From: Thermoplasmata archaeon
Lineage (GTDB): Archaea; Thermoplasmatota; Thermoplasmata; Lutacidiplasmatales; UBA184
Direction of reading: 5' to 3'
DNA: 16,271 bases
NCBI GenBank assembly: GCA_030044695.1
Contig: JASIDM010000046.1
Coordinates: 1-16,271, forward strand
Shown: positions 1-7,275 of the stretch, piece by piece
How positions within the stretch are numbered: position 1 is the stretch's first letter
Layout of the letters: each line of letters starts with the position of its first letter
The notes under the pieces: model-generated
The model's input: only the letters and a program-made list of their open reading frames with translations
Told to the model about the DNA's origin: nothing
Databases searched by the model: none
Made by a program: the position numbers and the translations under genes

Positions 1-1
1 G

Positions 2-184
2 GTCCCGGCGATCGTCGACGAGGCGATCGCCCGGAACCTTCCGGCGGTCTGGATGCAGCTCGGGGTCGAGCATGCGGAGGCCGCCCGCAAGGCCCGCGCC
101 CACGGCCTGGCCGTGGTCGAGAACACCTGCTCCATGCAGGTCCATCGTCGCCTCGGCCTGGCGCCCGTCGCCGCGGGGAGGTGA
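2..184 (+). CDS. CoA-binding domain protein (YccU-like), 3' end only
   Basis: This is the last 60 residues of a protein that begins outside the window. The visible part contains the pattern 'AVWMQLGVEHAEAARKARAHG' broken by 'LAVVENTCSM', which matches the end of the small Rossmann-fold CoA-binding proteins (YccU/CoA_binding_2 family, related to the nucleotide-binding part of succinyl-CoA synthetase alpha). Members bind CoA or a nucleotide and mostly lack a defined reaction. The stop TGA at 182-184 overlaps the GTG start of the next gene, so the two are probably translated from one transcript. The family assignment rests on the C-terminal motif only, since the glycine-rich N-terminal loop is not visible. 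Confidence 0.75.
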   Translation, partial: VPAIVDEAIARNLPAVWMQLGVEHAEAARKARAHGLAVVENTCSMQVHRRLGLAPVAAGR

Positions 185-972
185 GCGGTCGCGTGCCAGC
201 GGCCGCCGCGACGGGAGCTCCTCCGGCTGGACCGTCCCCCGCGGGAGGGGCCCCGCTCGAGGAGCGCGGGACGGTCCGTCACGACCAGCTCCGCGCCACC
301 CGCTGGAGGCTGCGCGGGATCGGCAAGGTCCTTCGGGACGTCGACGTCGGGGCGGCGACGATCCGGGGAACTCTGGTCGTCGGCGGCGCCCTGCGGGCCG
401 CCACGCTCGCCACCGACGGCGGGCTCGACGCGCGGGGAGGCCTCGCCGTCCAAGGGCGCCTCACGACCCGCGGGTCGTTCGAGGCGGGGGCCGGGGTCCG
501 CGCGGCCGACGCCGATCTGGAGGGGACGGTGCGGGTCGCGCAGGAGCTGGCGGTCGACGGCCTCCTCCGGGTGCAGGGGTCGCTCCGGGCCGAGAAGGTC
601 CGCTGCGGAAGGTTCGTGCTGCGGGGCTCGGCGCACGTCGCCGGGACCGTCGAGGCGGGCTCCGTGGACGCCCGGCTCCTGGGGGACTCCACGATCGGGG
701 CGGTGGTGGCCCAGGACTGCCGATGGAAGGGTCCGGCCCCCTCGCCGGGTCCGAGGCTCCTCGCATCGGACGCCCTGGCGACGATCGGCCGGATCGATGC
801 GGAGACGGTCGTCCTCGAGAGGATCCGCGTCGGCACCGTCCGCGCGGGCCACGTCGTGCTCGGGCGGGCGGCCCACGTCGGGGTCGTGGAAGGGACCGTC
901 GACCGGGCGCACTCGTCCAGCCGGGTCGGCCCGGAGTCGTGGAGCCGGCCCCCCGACGGCCTGAGCCGCTGA
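181..972 (+). CDS. Bactofilin-like polymer-forming beta-repeat protein
   Basis: This 263-residue protein starts with GTG, overlapping the preceding stop as GTGA. After a Pro/Ala/Gly-rich disordered N-terminus (about residues 1-35), residues about 40-245 are a run of short strand-turn repeats of about 18 residues, alternating 'V.G.L' and 'A..', for example 'IRGTLVVGGALRAATL' and 'LLRVQGSLRAEKVRCG'. This is the right-handed beta-helix pattern of the bactofilin/polymer-forming cytoskeletal family. The later part ('IGRIDAETVVLERIRVGTV', then 'RAGHVVLGRAAHVGVVEG') resembles the C-terminal half of the long bactofilin-like proteins. No signal peptide or membrane segment is seen, so it is probably cytoplasmic or membrane-associated. 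Bactofilins form nucleotide-free filaments and act as scaffolds; the partner here is unknown. I am confident in the fold and less so in a cytoskeletal role. Confidence 0.72.
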   Translation: MSGRVPAAAATGAPPAGPSPAGGAPLEERGTVRHDQLRATRWRLRGIGKVLRDVDVGAATIRGTLVVGGALRAATLATDGGLDARGGLAVQGRLTTRGSFEAGAGVRAADADLEGTVRVAQELAVDGLLRVQGSLRAEKVRCGRFVLRGSAHVAGTVEAGSVDARLLGDSTIGAVVAQDCRWKGPAPSPGPRLLASDALATIGRIDAETVVLERIRVGTVRAGHVVLGRAAHVGVVEGTVDRAHSSSRVGPESWSRPPDGLSR

Positions 973-984
973 CCTCCTCGCACC

Positions 985-990
985 TTTATC
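985..990 (+). promoter_or_regulatory. Box A (TATA) candidate for ileS
   Basis: TTTATC lies 12 bp after the bactofilin-like stop and 23 bp before the IleRS ATG, in surroundings that are otherwise almost all G and C. The spacing fits an archaeal TBP site for a leaderless or nearly leaderless transcript. Confidence 0.55.
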
Positions 991-1013
991 CCGAGGCCGC
1001 GTCGCCCGCGCCG

Positions 1014-4000
1014 ATGGCCGGCGATCCCGACGAGCTCCCGGAGTTCCGCGCCGCCGACGCGGAGGCTCGGGTCCTCGACTTCTGGCAGCGGGCCGGCGTT
1101 CCCGATCGCGTGCTGGCCGGCCACGCCGACGGCCCCGAGTTCCGCTTCTGCGAGGGCCCGCCGACCGCGAACGGACCCCCCCACCTCGGCCACCTGGTCG
1201 CGAGGGTCCTCAAGGACGTCCAGCTCCGCTACCGTCGGGCCCGGGGCTACCACCTCGTCGGGACGAAGGCCGGCTGGGACTGCCACGGGCTCGCCGTGGA
1301 GATCGAGATCGAGAAGCGGAACGGGCTCCGCTCGCGCCACGACATCGAGGCGTTCGGCGTCGAGCGGTTCTGCGAGGCGTGCCGCGAGGACACGCTGCGG
1401 GTCGCCTCGGTCTGGGAGGCGATGAGCCGCCGGGTCGGCTACTGGCTCGACTACGCCCGGCCGTACCGCACGATGGACCCCCCCTACATGGAGAGCGTCT
1501 GGTGGTCGCTCCGCCAGCTGTTCGACCGGGGCCTCCTCGAGAAGGGCCACTACGTGCTCCCGTACTGCCCGCGCTGCGAGACGACCCTCAGCTCCCACGA
1601 GGTCGCCCAGGGCTACCACGAGACGACCGACCCGTCGGTCACGGTCCGGTTCGTCATGGAACAGCCGGGACCGCCCGAGCGGGCGCTGCTCGTCTGGACG
1701 ACGACCCCGTGGACCCTTCCGGCGAACCTCCTGGTCGCGGTCCGCGCGGAGCTCGAGTACGTCGTGGTGCGCCTGGAGGACGGCCGGGAGGCGGTGCTCG
1801 CGGAGGCGAGCCGCGATCGGTTCGTCCCGGCCGGGGCCCCGGTCGTGGAGCGGCTCACCGGGCGCGAGCTGGTCGGGGCGCGGTACCGTCCGCCGTTCTC
1901 GGCGGCCGGGCCCGGACCGGGTCGCTACCGCGTCGTGGCCGACGACTTCGTCACGGCCGAGGACGGCACGGGGGTCGTCCACCTGGCGCCGAGCTTCGGG
2001 CCGGACGACTACCGGATCGGGGTCCGGGAGGGCGTCGGCGTCCTCGACCCGCTCGACGATCGGGGTCGGTTCACCGCCGCGGTGCCCGACGTCGCCGGCA
2101 AGGCGTTCAAGGCGGCCGACGGCCCGCTGCTCGAGGAGCTGCGACGGCGCGGCCTGCTCTACCGGGCGGAGTCGCTCCGGCACATCTACCCGTTCTGCTG
2201 GCGATGCGACTCGGCGCTGCTGTACCGGGCGATCGACTCCTGGTTCGTCCGGACCTCCCGCGTCGCCGCCCGCCTCGTGGAGGCGAACCACGGGGTGACG
2301 TGGGTCCCGGCGCACCTGCGCGACGGCCGGTTCGGCAACTTCCTCACCGAGGCGAAGGACTGGGCGCTCTCGCGGAGCCGCTACTGGGGGACCCCGCTGC
2401 CGATCTGGCGCTGCGCCCAGGGCCACACGACGTGCGTCGGGAGCTTTGCCGAGCTCGCCGAGCGCGCGGGCACCCCGCTCGGCCCCGACTTCGACCCGCA
2501 CCGCGTCACGGTCGACCGGCTCCCGTTCCGCTGCGCGACCTGCGGCCAGGAGGCGCGGCGCGAGCCGTACACCCTGGACGCCTGGTACGACGCGGGCTCG
2601 GCGCCGTTCGCGCAGTACCACTATCCGTTCGAGCCGGGCCCGTTCGAGCCTACCCTCCCGCTGGACTACATCGCCGAGGGCCTCGATCAGACGCGCGGGT
2701 GGTACTACACCCTGCTGGTGCTCGCCGTGACGCTGTTCGACCGGCCGGCGTACCGCACCTGCGTGACCACCGGGCTCGTGCTGGACAGCGAGGGACGCAA
2801 GATGTCCAAGTCCCGCGGGAACTCCCTCGATCCCGAGCGGTACCTCGAGGAGGTCGGGGCGGACGCCGCGCGCTGGGGGTTCCTCGCGACGGACTTCACC
2901 GAGGAGCTCCGCGTCGTGCCGGCGGAGGTCGCCCGATCGGCCCACCGGACGATCGGCACCCTCGGCCACGTCGTCGCCTTCCACCTCGCCAACGCCCGCG
3001 AGGACCGGCTCGAACCTCCCCGGGAGCGGCCGTCGCCGGCGGACCCGCTGGATCGCTGGCTCCTCTCCCGCCTCGAGGCGACCCGGGAGGCGGTCGAGAG
3101 CTCCCTCGAGTCGTTCGATCCTCGGCCCGCGGCCCTCGCCGTCCGCGGGTTCGTCGACGACCTCTCCACGTGGTACGTCCGCCGCTCCCGGCCCCGGTTC
3201 TGGGGCGAGGAGGGGCCGAGGGCCCGCGAAGAGGCCCACGCCACCCTCGGCTACGTCCTGGGCGGGCTCGCCCGGACGATAGCGCCGCTCCTGCCGTACG
3301 TCGCCGAGTGGACGTACCAGGAGGTCCTCGCGCTCGGCTACGCGGACGCCGACCGCTCCGTCCACGTCGCCGGTTGGCCCGGGGTCCTCGCCCGCCGGGA
3401 CCTCGACCTGGAGTCCGCGATGGCCGAGCTCCGCGCCACGGTCGAGCTCGGACGGGCGCTCCGCCACCGGGCTGGGGTGAAGTCGAGGGTCCCGCTCGCG
3501 GAACTGCGGCTGTTCGGCGACCTCGCGCGGGTCCCTGCCGTCCTCGGGCCGGAGGCCGACCGGCTCCTCGCGGCGGAGCTGAACGTCCGTCGCATCGTGC
3601 GGGAGCCGGCGTCGCCGACCGCCGGTCCGGACGAGGCCGACTGGGTCGTCGACCGGGACGGCGATCTCGTGCGGGCGGCGCTGCCGCGCCGTCCGACCGG
3701 GGAGCTCGTGGAGGAGGGGTGGTTCCGTGAGCTGGCCCGGCGCCTCCAGCAGCGGCGCAAGGAGCTGCGGCTCCGCTACGGCGACCGGGTCCGGGTCGTC
3801 GTCAGCGCGAGCGGCCCGCTCCTCCGGACCCTGACCGCCCGCCGCGACGACCTGGCGCGCGAGCTCCTCGCCGAGCCGCTCGAGCTGACCGAGGCGCCGC
3901 TCACGGACGGGCCCGAGGTGCGGCACTACGAGTTCGGCGGCGTCGCCTGCGCGGCCGAGGTCCTCCGGGCGGAGGCGCCCGCGTCGGGCGAGCCGCAGCC

Positions 4001-4019
4001 CAGCCCGCGGCCGGGCTAA
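1014..4019 (+). CDS. ileS: Isoleucyl-tRNA synthetase
   Basis: This 1001-residue cytoplasmic class Ia synthetase charges tRNA-Ile with isoleucine and edits misactivated valine. Visible landmarks are: the HIGH signature as HLGH (57-60) after 'CEGPPTANGPP'; 'GWDCHGLAVE' downstream; a Cys pair in 'CPRCETTLSSHE'; the CP1 editing domain entered at 'VWTTTPWTLPANL' and containing 'GTGVVHLAPSFGPDDY'; 'DWALSRSRYWGTPLPIW'; a second Cys cluster in the 'CAQGH...CATCGQ' region; and KMSKS at 596-600 in 'GRKMSKSRGN'. The C-terminal third is the anticodon-binding helical domain plus an archaeal/eukaryal-type extension. The reading frame is open far upstream, but ATG 1014 is chosen because family similarity begins just after it and a box A lies 23 bp before it. 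The stop overlaps that of the convergent AMMECR1 gene by 4 bp. Confidence 0.97.
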   Translation: MAGDPDELPEFRAADAEARVLDFWQRAGVPDRVLAGHADGPEFRFCEGPPTANGPPHLGHLVARVLKDVQLRYRRARGYHLVGTKAGWDCHGLAVEIEIEKRNGLRSRHDIEAFGVERFCEACREDTLRVASVWEAMSRRVGYWLDYARPYRTMDPPYMESVWWSLRQLFDRGLLEKGHYVLPYCPRCETTLSSHEVAQGYHETTDPSVTVRFVMEQPGPPERALLVWTTTPWTLPANLLVAVRAELEYVVVRLEDGREAVLAEASRDRFVPAGAPVVERLTGRELVGARYRPPFSAAGPGPGRYRVVADDFVTAEDGTGVVHLAPSFGPDDYRIGVREGVGVLDPLDDRGRFTAAVPDVAGKAFKAADGPLLEELRRRGLLYRAESLRHIYPFCWRCDSALLYRAIDSWFVRTSRVAARLVEANHGVTWVPAHLRDGRFGNFLTEAKDWALSRSRYWGTPLPIWRCAQGHTTCVGSFAELAERAGTPLGPDFDPHRVTVDRLPFRCATCGQEARREPYTLDAWYDAGSAPFAQYHYPFEPGPFEPTLPLDYIAEGLDQTRGWYYTLLVLAVTLFDRPAYRTCVTTGLVLDSEGRKMSKSRGNSLDPERYLEEVGADAARWGFLATDFTEELRVVPAEVARSAHRTIGTLGHVVAFHLANAREDRLEPPRERPSPADPLDRWLLSRLEATREAVESSLESFDPRPAALAVRGFVDDLSTWYVRRSRPRFWGEEGPRAREEAHATLGYVLGGLARTIAPLLPYVAEWTYQEVLALGYADADRSVHVAGWPGVLARRDLDLESAMAELRATVELGRALRHRAGVKSRVPLAELRLFGDLARVPAVLGPEADRLLAAELNVRRIVREPASPTAGPDEADWVVDRDGDLVRAALPRRPTGELVEEGWFRELARRLQQRRKELRLRYGDRVRVVVSASGPLLRTLTARRDDLARELLAEPLELTEAPLTDGPEVRHYEFGGVACAAEVLRAEAPASGEPQPSPRPG

Positions 4020-4609
4020 CCGTCGACGCGGCCCCGGACGACGTCCCCGCCCGGCGCACGCTCCCGATAGACCTGGGCTTCGAAGCGAAAGAGCCGGACG
4101 TCCGGGTGCCGCCAGGCGCCGTTCGGGAGCCCGGCCTTGTCGCAGACGCCCTCCAGCAGCTGCTCGCGGTCCCAGCCCTGCTCGGGAGCGACCTGGGGAA
4201 GCAGGAGGCCCCGAAGCCGGCCTCGCTCGGCGACGAGCCCGTCCCGTCCGACCACGATCGCCCCGGGCCGGTCCTCGTGCGGCACCGCGACCAGCGGTCC
4301 CAGGATCGACACCTCCGCGACGAGATGCTCGAGCTCGGCGGCGACGATCGGCGGGAACCGGGGGTCGTCCTCGGCGGCGGCGAGGGCGGCCTCGCGCACC
4401 CCCTGCTCCAGGGGAAGCACCGGCAGCGGGAACCCCACGCAGCCCCGGAGACGGTGGTTCGGATGGACGTACCACGAGACGAACACGCCGCGCCGTTCGT
4501 GGAACCGGTCCGGGAGCCGCGGCGGCTCGACGACCGGGCGGCCCAGCGCTCGGGCGACGGTCGCCCGAGCCAGCCGGACCGCGCTCCGGCCGTCGTCAAG
4601 GCCTTCCAC
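4016..4609 (-). CDS. AMMECR1 domain protein
   Basis: This 197-residue protein matches the AMMECR1/TIGR00296 family, widespread in archaea and eukaryotes, with no firmly established reaction. The hallmark LRGCVG is at 54-59, followed by the family patterns 'AAAEDDPRFPP' (77-87), 'EVSILGPL' (about 99-106), 'LLLPQVAPEQGWDREQLLEG' and 'DKAGLPNGAW'. The conserved Cys in LRGC has been proposed as functional. GTG 4609 is the only NTG codon in frame near the expected N-terminus, and the length is normal for the family. The gene is divergent from L40e, sharing the 4656-4662 TATA region (read as TATAAAA on this strand, about 46 bp upstream), which implies a short leader. Its 3' end overlaps the ileS stop codon. 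Confidence 0.93.
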   Translation of the reverse strand: MEGLDDGRSAVRLARATVARALGRPVVEPPRLPDRFHERRGVFVSWYVHPNHRLRGCVGFPLPVLPLEQGVREAALAAAEDDPRFPPIVAAELEHLVAEVSILGPLVAVPHEDRPGAIVVGRDGLVAERGRLRGLLLPQVAPEQGWDREQLLEGVCDKAGLPNGAWRHPDVRLFRFEAQVYRERAPGGDVVRGRVDG

Positions 4610-4655
4610 GACGCGGCGAGCCCCGGTCGGGGAAAGCGCTTCGCGGACCCTGACG

Positions 4656-4662
4656 TTTTATA
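4656..4662. promoter_or_regulatory. Box A shared by L40e (+) and possibly AMMECR1 (-)
   Basis: TTTTATA is the strongest A/T island in this intergenic region. It ends 25 bp before the L40e ATG, typical of a leaderless archaeal promoter. Read on the minus strand it is TATAAAA, 46 bp from the AMMECR1 GTG, so it could also serve that gene with a leader of about 20 nt. Confidence 0.6.
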
Positions 4663-4687
4663 GCGAGCGGTCGTCGGCGCCGACCCG

Positions 4688-4840
4688 ATGCCGTTCCCCG
4701 AGGCGGTCGAGCGCCTGCTCAACAAGAAGATCTGCATGAACTGCTCGGCCCGGAACCCGCCGCGCGCGGTCCAGTGCCGCCGCTGCGGCTACAAGGGGCT
4801 CCGGGTGAAGTCCCGCGAGCGGTCGGGGAAGACCCAGTAG
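4688..4840 (+). CDS. rpl40e: Large-subunit ribosomal protein L40e
   Basis: This 50-residue, very basic protein has two zinc-binding CxxC pairs (C16/C19 and C30/C33) in the L40e frame 'KKICMNCSARNPPRAVQCRR' followed by 'CGYKGLRVKSRE'. It is a structural protein of the 50S subunit; eukaryotes make it as a ubiquitin fusion, while archaea make the free form seen here. The gene has its own box A 25 bp upstream and no room for a Shine-Dalgarno site in a leaderless mRNA. Only 3 bp separate its stop from that of the convergent glycosyltransferase gene. It is strong evidence for an archaeal origin of the window. Confidence 0.96.
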   Translation: MPFPEAVERLLNKKICMNCSARNPPRAVQCRRCGYKGLRVKSRERSGKTQ

Positions 4841-4843
4841 CCG

Positions 4844-5635
4844 CTACGGCGGGACCGAGGGGCCCTCGCCCCGCGCGAACGGCAGCGGCGGCCCGCGGTG
4901 GGACTCCCGGGCCATGGCGAACCGCTTCGTGGCGAGGAACAGCAGGTTGCGGATCCCGTCGCGGCCGCTCTGGAGCTTCGGCGGGGTCGCCCGCTCGCCG
5001 TAGGCGATCGGGACCTCGACGAAGCGGAGCCCACGGACGATCGTCTCCACCTTGAGCTCCTCGCTGAACGCCATCCCGTCGGAGGTGAGGTGGACCCGGT
5101 CGAGGACCCCCCGGCGGAAGACCCAGAAGCCGCTCTGGCTGTCGAGCAGGGTCCCGCCCGGCAGCGGGGCGAGGTACCGGTGGTAGGCGATCCGCAGGAA
5201 GAGGTTCAGCACGGCGTTGCCGAACCGGTGCTCGGTCGTCATCGACCGACGCGTCACCCCCGTCATCCGGTCGCCGCTCAGGAAGTCGATCCGCTCGTCG
5301 AGGAGCCGGCGGACGGAAGCGGGGATCGCCTCGACCGGGTACGTCCCATCGCCGTCGGAGGTGGCGATCAGCTCGCCGGAGCTCTCCCGGAAGCCGGTCT
5401 TGTAGGCCCGCCCGTAGCCCCGACGCCGTTCGACGATCACCCGGGCCCCCTCGGCCTCGGCGATCGCCCGGGTCCGGTCCGTCGACGCCCCGTCGACGAC
5501 GACCATCTCCCAGACGAGCGGGTCGTCCCGGAACAGGGTGCGGTTCGCCTCCTCGGCGGCCCGCCGGAACGACCGCAGGACCTCGCCGATGGAGCGCTCC
5601 TCGTTCAGGGTCGGGACCACGAACGACGCCCGCAT
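4844..5635 (-). CDS. GT2 family glycosyltransferase, dolichol-phosphate hexose synthase type
   Basis: This 263-residue GT-A enzyme probably transfers a sugar from a nucleotide sugar to dolichol phosphate at the cytoplasmic membrane face. Evidence: N-terminal 'VPTLNEERSIGEVL', nucleotide-binding 'VVDGASTDRTRAIAE', the metal-binding DxD region as 'TSDGDGTYPVEAIP', the acceptor-region motif 'LLDSQSGFWVFRR' and the C-terminal 'FSEELKVETIVRGLRFVEVPI'. The last motifs are typical of the DPM1/AglJ-like archaeal branch. There is no C-terminal TM pair, so it is the short soluble form. ATG 5635 directly precedes 'RASFVVPTLNEE', with a CTTAAG box A 25 bp upstream. The sugar (mannose or glucose) cannot be read from sequence. 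If it feeds N-glycosylation, the sequon-rich membrane protein at 11565-12779 is a possible beneficiary. Confidence 0.88.
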   Translation of the reverse strand: MRASFVVPTLNEERSIGEVLRSFRRAAEEANRTLFRDDPLVWEMVVVDGASTDRTRAIAEAEGARVIVERRRGYGRAYKTGFRESSGELIATSDGDGTYPVEAIPASVRRLLDERIDFLSGDRMTGVTRRSMTTEHRFGNAVLNLFLRIAYHRYLAPLPGGTLLDSQSGFWVFRRGVLDRVHLTSDGMAFSEELKVETIVRGLRFVEVPIAYGERATPPKLQSGRDGIRNLLFLATKRFAMARESHRGPPLPFARGEGPSVPP

Positions 5636-5660
5636 CGTCCCCTCGAGAGCGCGCGGGTCG

Positions 5661-5666
5661 CTTAAG
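5661..5666. promoter_or_regulatory. Palindromic box A (CTTAAG) between glycosyltransferase and archease
   Basis: CTTAAG is a perfect palindrome. It lies 25 bp from the glycosyltransferase ATG on the minus strand and 27 bp from the proposed archease TTG on the plus strand. Both distances fit leaderless transcription, so a single TBP site could serve both genes. Confidence 0.5.
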
Positions 5667-5693
5667 GCCCTCCGCGCCGTCCATCGGGGCGCC

Positions 5694-6137
5694 TTGCCGA
5701 CCTCCGCGCCGGCCCGCCCCGCCCGGCGCTGGGGGACGTTCCCGACGACCGCCGACGTGGGGATCTGGGCGAGCGGGCCCACGGCGGGCGCCCTGCTCGA
5801 GGGGCTGGCGCGGGCGCTGTACGGGCTCCTGGTCGACCCCCGCGGGGTCCGACCTCGCGAGGAGCGGGTGGTCCGGGCGCACGGTCGGGACCCGGCCGAG
5901 CTCGCCGTCGCCTTCCTCGGCGAGCTCTTGGTGCTGGAGGAGGCCGAGGGGTTCCTCGGGCGGCAGGTCCGGGCGACGACCCGGGGACGCCCGCCGACGT
6001 CGGTCGTCGCCCGGATCGTCGGCGAGCGGTTCGATCCGGCGCGCCACGTGGCGCGGACCGAGGTGAAGGCGGTCACCTACCACGACCTCCGGTTCGACCC
6101 GAGGGCCGGCCGGGCCCGGGTGATCGTCGACCTGTAG
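5694..6137 (+). CDS. Archease (RtcB tRNA ligase activator)
   Basis: This 147-residue protein matches the archease family, small metal-binding proteins that speed the guanylylation and turnover of the tRNA ligase RtcB. Evidence: 'TTADVGIWASGP' near the N-terminus, 'FLGELLVLEE' in the middle (family 'WLNELLYL'), 'GERFDPARH' and the hallmark 'EVKAVTYHDL' (123-132), ending in 'VIVDL' with the conserved C-terminal Asp. The usual DHTAD is PTTAD here: the metal-binding Asp21 is kept while the preceding Asp-His is lost. I choose TTG 5694 as the start because it gives the normal length and sits 27 bp from the shared CTTAAG box A; the frame is open further upstream but without similarity. It ends 1 bp from the convergent aminotransferase gene. 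Confidence 0.9.
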   Translation: MPTSAPARPARRWGTFPTTADVGIWASGPTAGALLEGLARALYGLLVDPRGVRPREERVVRAHGRDPAELAVAFLGELLVLEEAEGFLGRQVRATTRGRPPTSVVARIVGERFDPARHVARTEVKAVTYHDLRFDPRAGRARVIVDL

Positions 6138-6138
6138 G

Positions 6139-7275
6139 CTACGGCATCCGGGCGACGATCTCGGAGAGCGCCGCCCCGGGTCGGGGTAGGCGCCCGTGCT
6201 TGCCGAGGATCCGCTCGAGGGCGGCGAACGTCACGAGCAGGTCCGGCCAGTCGGCGATCCCCATGTGGCCGAGCCGGAAGATCTTGCCGACGAGCGCCCC
6301 CTGGCCGCCCTGGACGAGGATGTTGTACTCCTTCTCGAGGACCTTGCGCAGCTGGGGGTCCCCGAGGCCGTCCGGGTTCCGGATCGCCGTGACGGTGTCG
6401 GAGGCGAAGCGGGGATCCGGGAACAGCTCGAGCCCGAGGGCGGCGACGGCGGCCCGCGACGCCTCGGCGAGCCGGTGGGTCCGGGCGAGCCGGCCCTCCA
6501 GCCCCTCCTCCTTCAGGAGGCGGAGCGCCTCGACGAGGGCGAGGAACAGCGGGACGGCCGGCGTCCAGGGGGTGTCGTTCTTCTCGAGGGCGGTGAGGTG
6601 GGCGCCGAGGTCGAGGTAGTACGACCCCGGGTGCAGCGCCGCGACGGCCCGCTCGGAGAGGTGGACGAGGGCAAGCCCGGCCGGGGCCGCGAGCCCCTTC
6701 TGGCTCCCGGCGACGACCGCGTCGACCCCCCACGCCTCGATCGGGAGCGGGATGCCGCAGACCGCGCTGATCCCGTCGACGAGGAACAGCGCCCCCGACC
6801 GACGCACCGCCGGGACGATCGCGGCGAGGTCGTTGGCGAGGCCGACGCTGGTCTCGTTGTGGACCGCGCAGACGGCCCGGACGTCGCCGCGGTCGAGCTC
6901 GGCCCGGACCGCCTCGACGGGGAACCCCTGGCCCCACGGCGCCCGGACCGTCGTCACCTCGCCGGCGTAGCGTCGGACGATCGCGTCGGAGCGGTCGCCG
7001 AAGTTGCCGTTCGCCACGACGACCGTCCGGCCGTCCTTGGGCACGAGCCCGGCGTAGACCGCCTCGAGGCCGGCGGTGCCGCTCCCCGACAGGACGACCT
7101 GGCGACCGTTCGTGCCGAAGGCGACCGGCAGCAGCTCGCGGATCTCCTGGACGATCCCGTGGAAGTAGTCGCCCCGATGGTTGAGCGACGGCGTCGCCAT
7201 CGCCCGCAGGACCCGGGGGTGGATCCGCACCGGGCCGGCGATCAGGAACGTCGTGGTCTCGGGGTCGAACGTCAC
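6139..7275 (-). CDS. PLP-dependent class V aminotransferase (serine-pyruvate/alanine-glyoxylate type)
   Basis: This 378-residue fold-type I enzyme has 'LIAGPVRIHPRVLRAMATPS' at the N-terminus, 'SGSGTAGLEA' for the phosphate-binding loop, 'HNETSVG' (139-145), the cofactor Asp167 in 'FLVDGISA' and the PLP-binding Lys193 in 'AGSQKGLAAP'. A C-terminal Arg in 'IFRLGHMG' should bind the substrate carboxylate. The pattern is that of serine-pyruvate/alanine-glyoxylate aminotransferases. Known archaeal members can have broad specificity and may replace SerC. Its GTG start overlaps the stop of the dehydrogenase gene (GTGA, 7272-7275), so the pair is translationally coupled. This supports roles in phosphoserine/serine formation or serine-glyoxylate exchange. 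The substrate is inferred. Confidence 0.88.
   Translation of the reverse strand: MTFDPETTTFLIAGPVRIHPRVLRAMATPSLNHRGDYFHGIVQEIRELLPVAFGTNGRQVVLSGSGTAGLEAVYAGLVPKDGRTVVVANGNFGDRSDAIVRRYAGEVTTVRAPWGQGFPVEAVRAELDRGDVRAVCAVHNETSVGLANDLAAIVPAVRRSGALFLVDGISAVCGIPLPIEAWGVDAVVAGSQKGLAAPAGLALVHLSERAVAALHPGSYYLDLGAHLTALEKNDTPWTPAVPLFLALVEALRLLKEEGLEGRLARTHRLAEASRAAVAALGLELFPDPRFASDTVTAIRNPDGLGDPQLRKVLEKEYNILVQGGQGALVGKIFRLGHMGIADWPDLLVTFAALERILGKHGRLPRPGAALSEIVARMP

Noticed and set aside
72..1013. Upstream extension of the IleRS frame by 314 codons
   Set aside because: The extension is Arg/Gly/Pro-rich and overlaps the bactofilin-like gene in another frame; ATG 1014 has a box A 23 bp before it and starts the family homology.
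279..4475. Open frame of 1398 codons on the minus strand opposite the bactofilin-like gene, ileS and AMMECR1
   Set aside because: Composition is Arg/Pro/Gly-rich without domains; it mirrors high-GC codon bias of the real genes on the other strand or frame.
4844..6076. Longer glycosyltransferase frame starting near 6076, covering the archease region
   Set aside because: Homology begins exactly at ATG 5635; the upstream part lies opposite the archease, which is supported by strong motifs.
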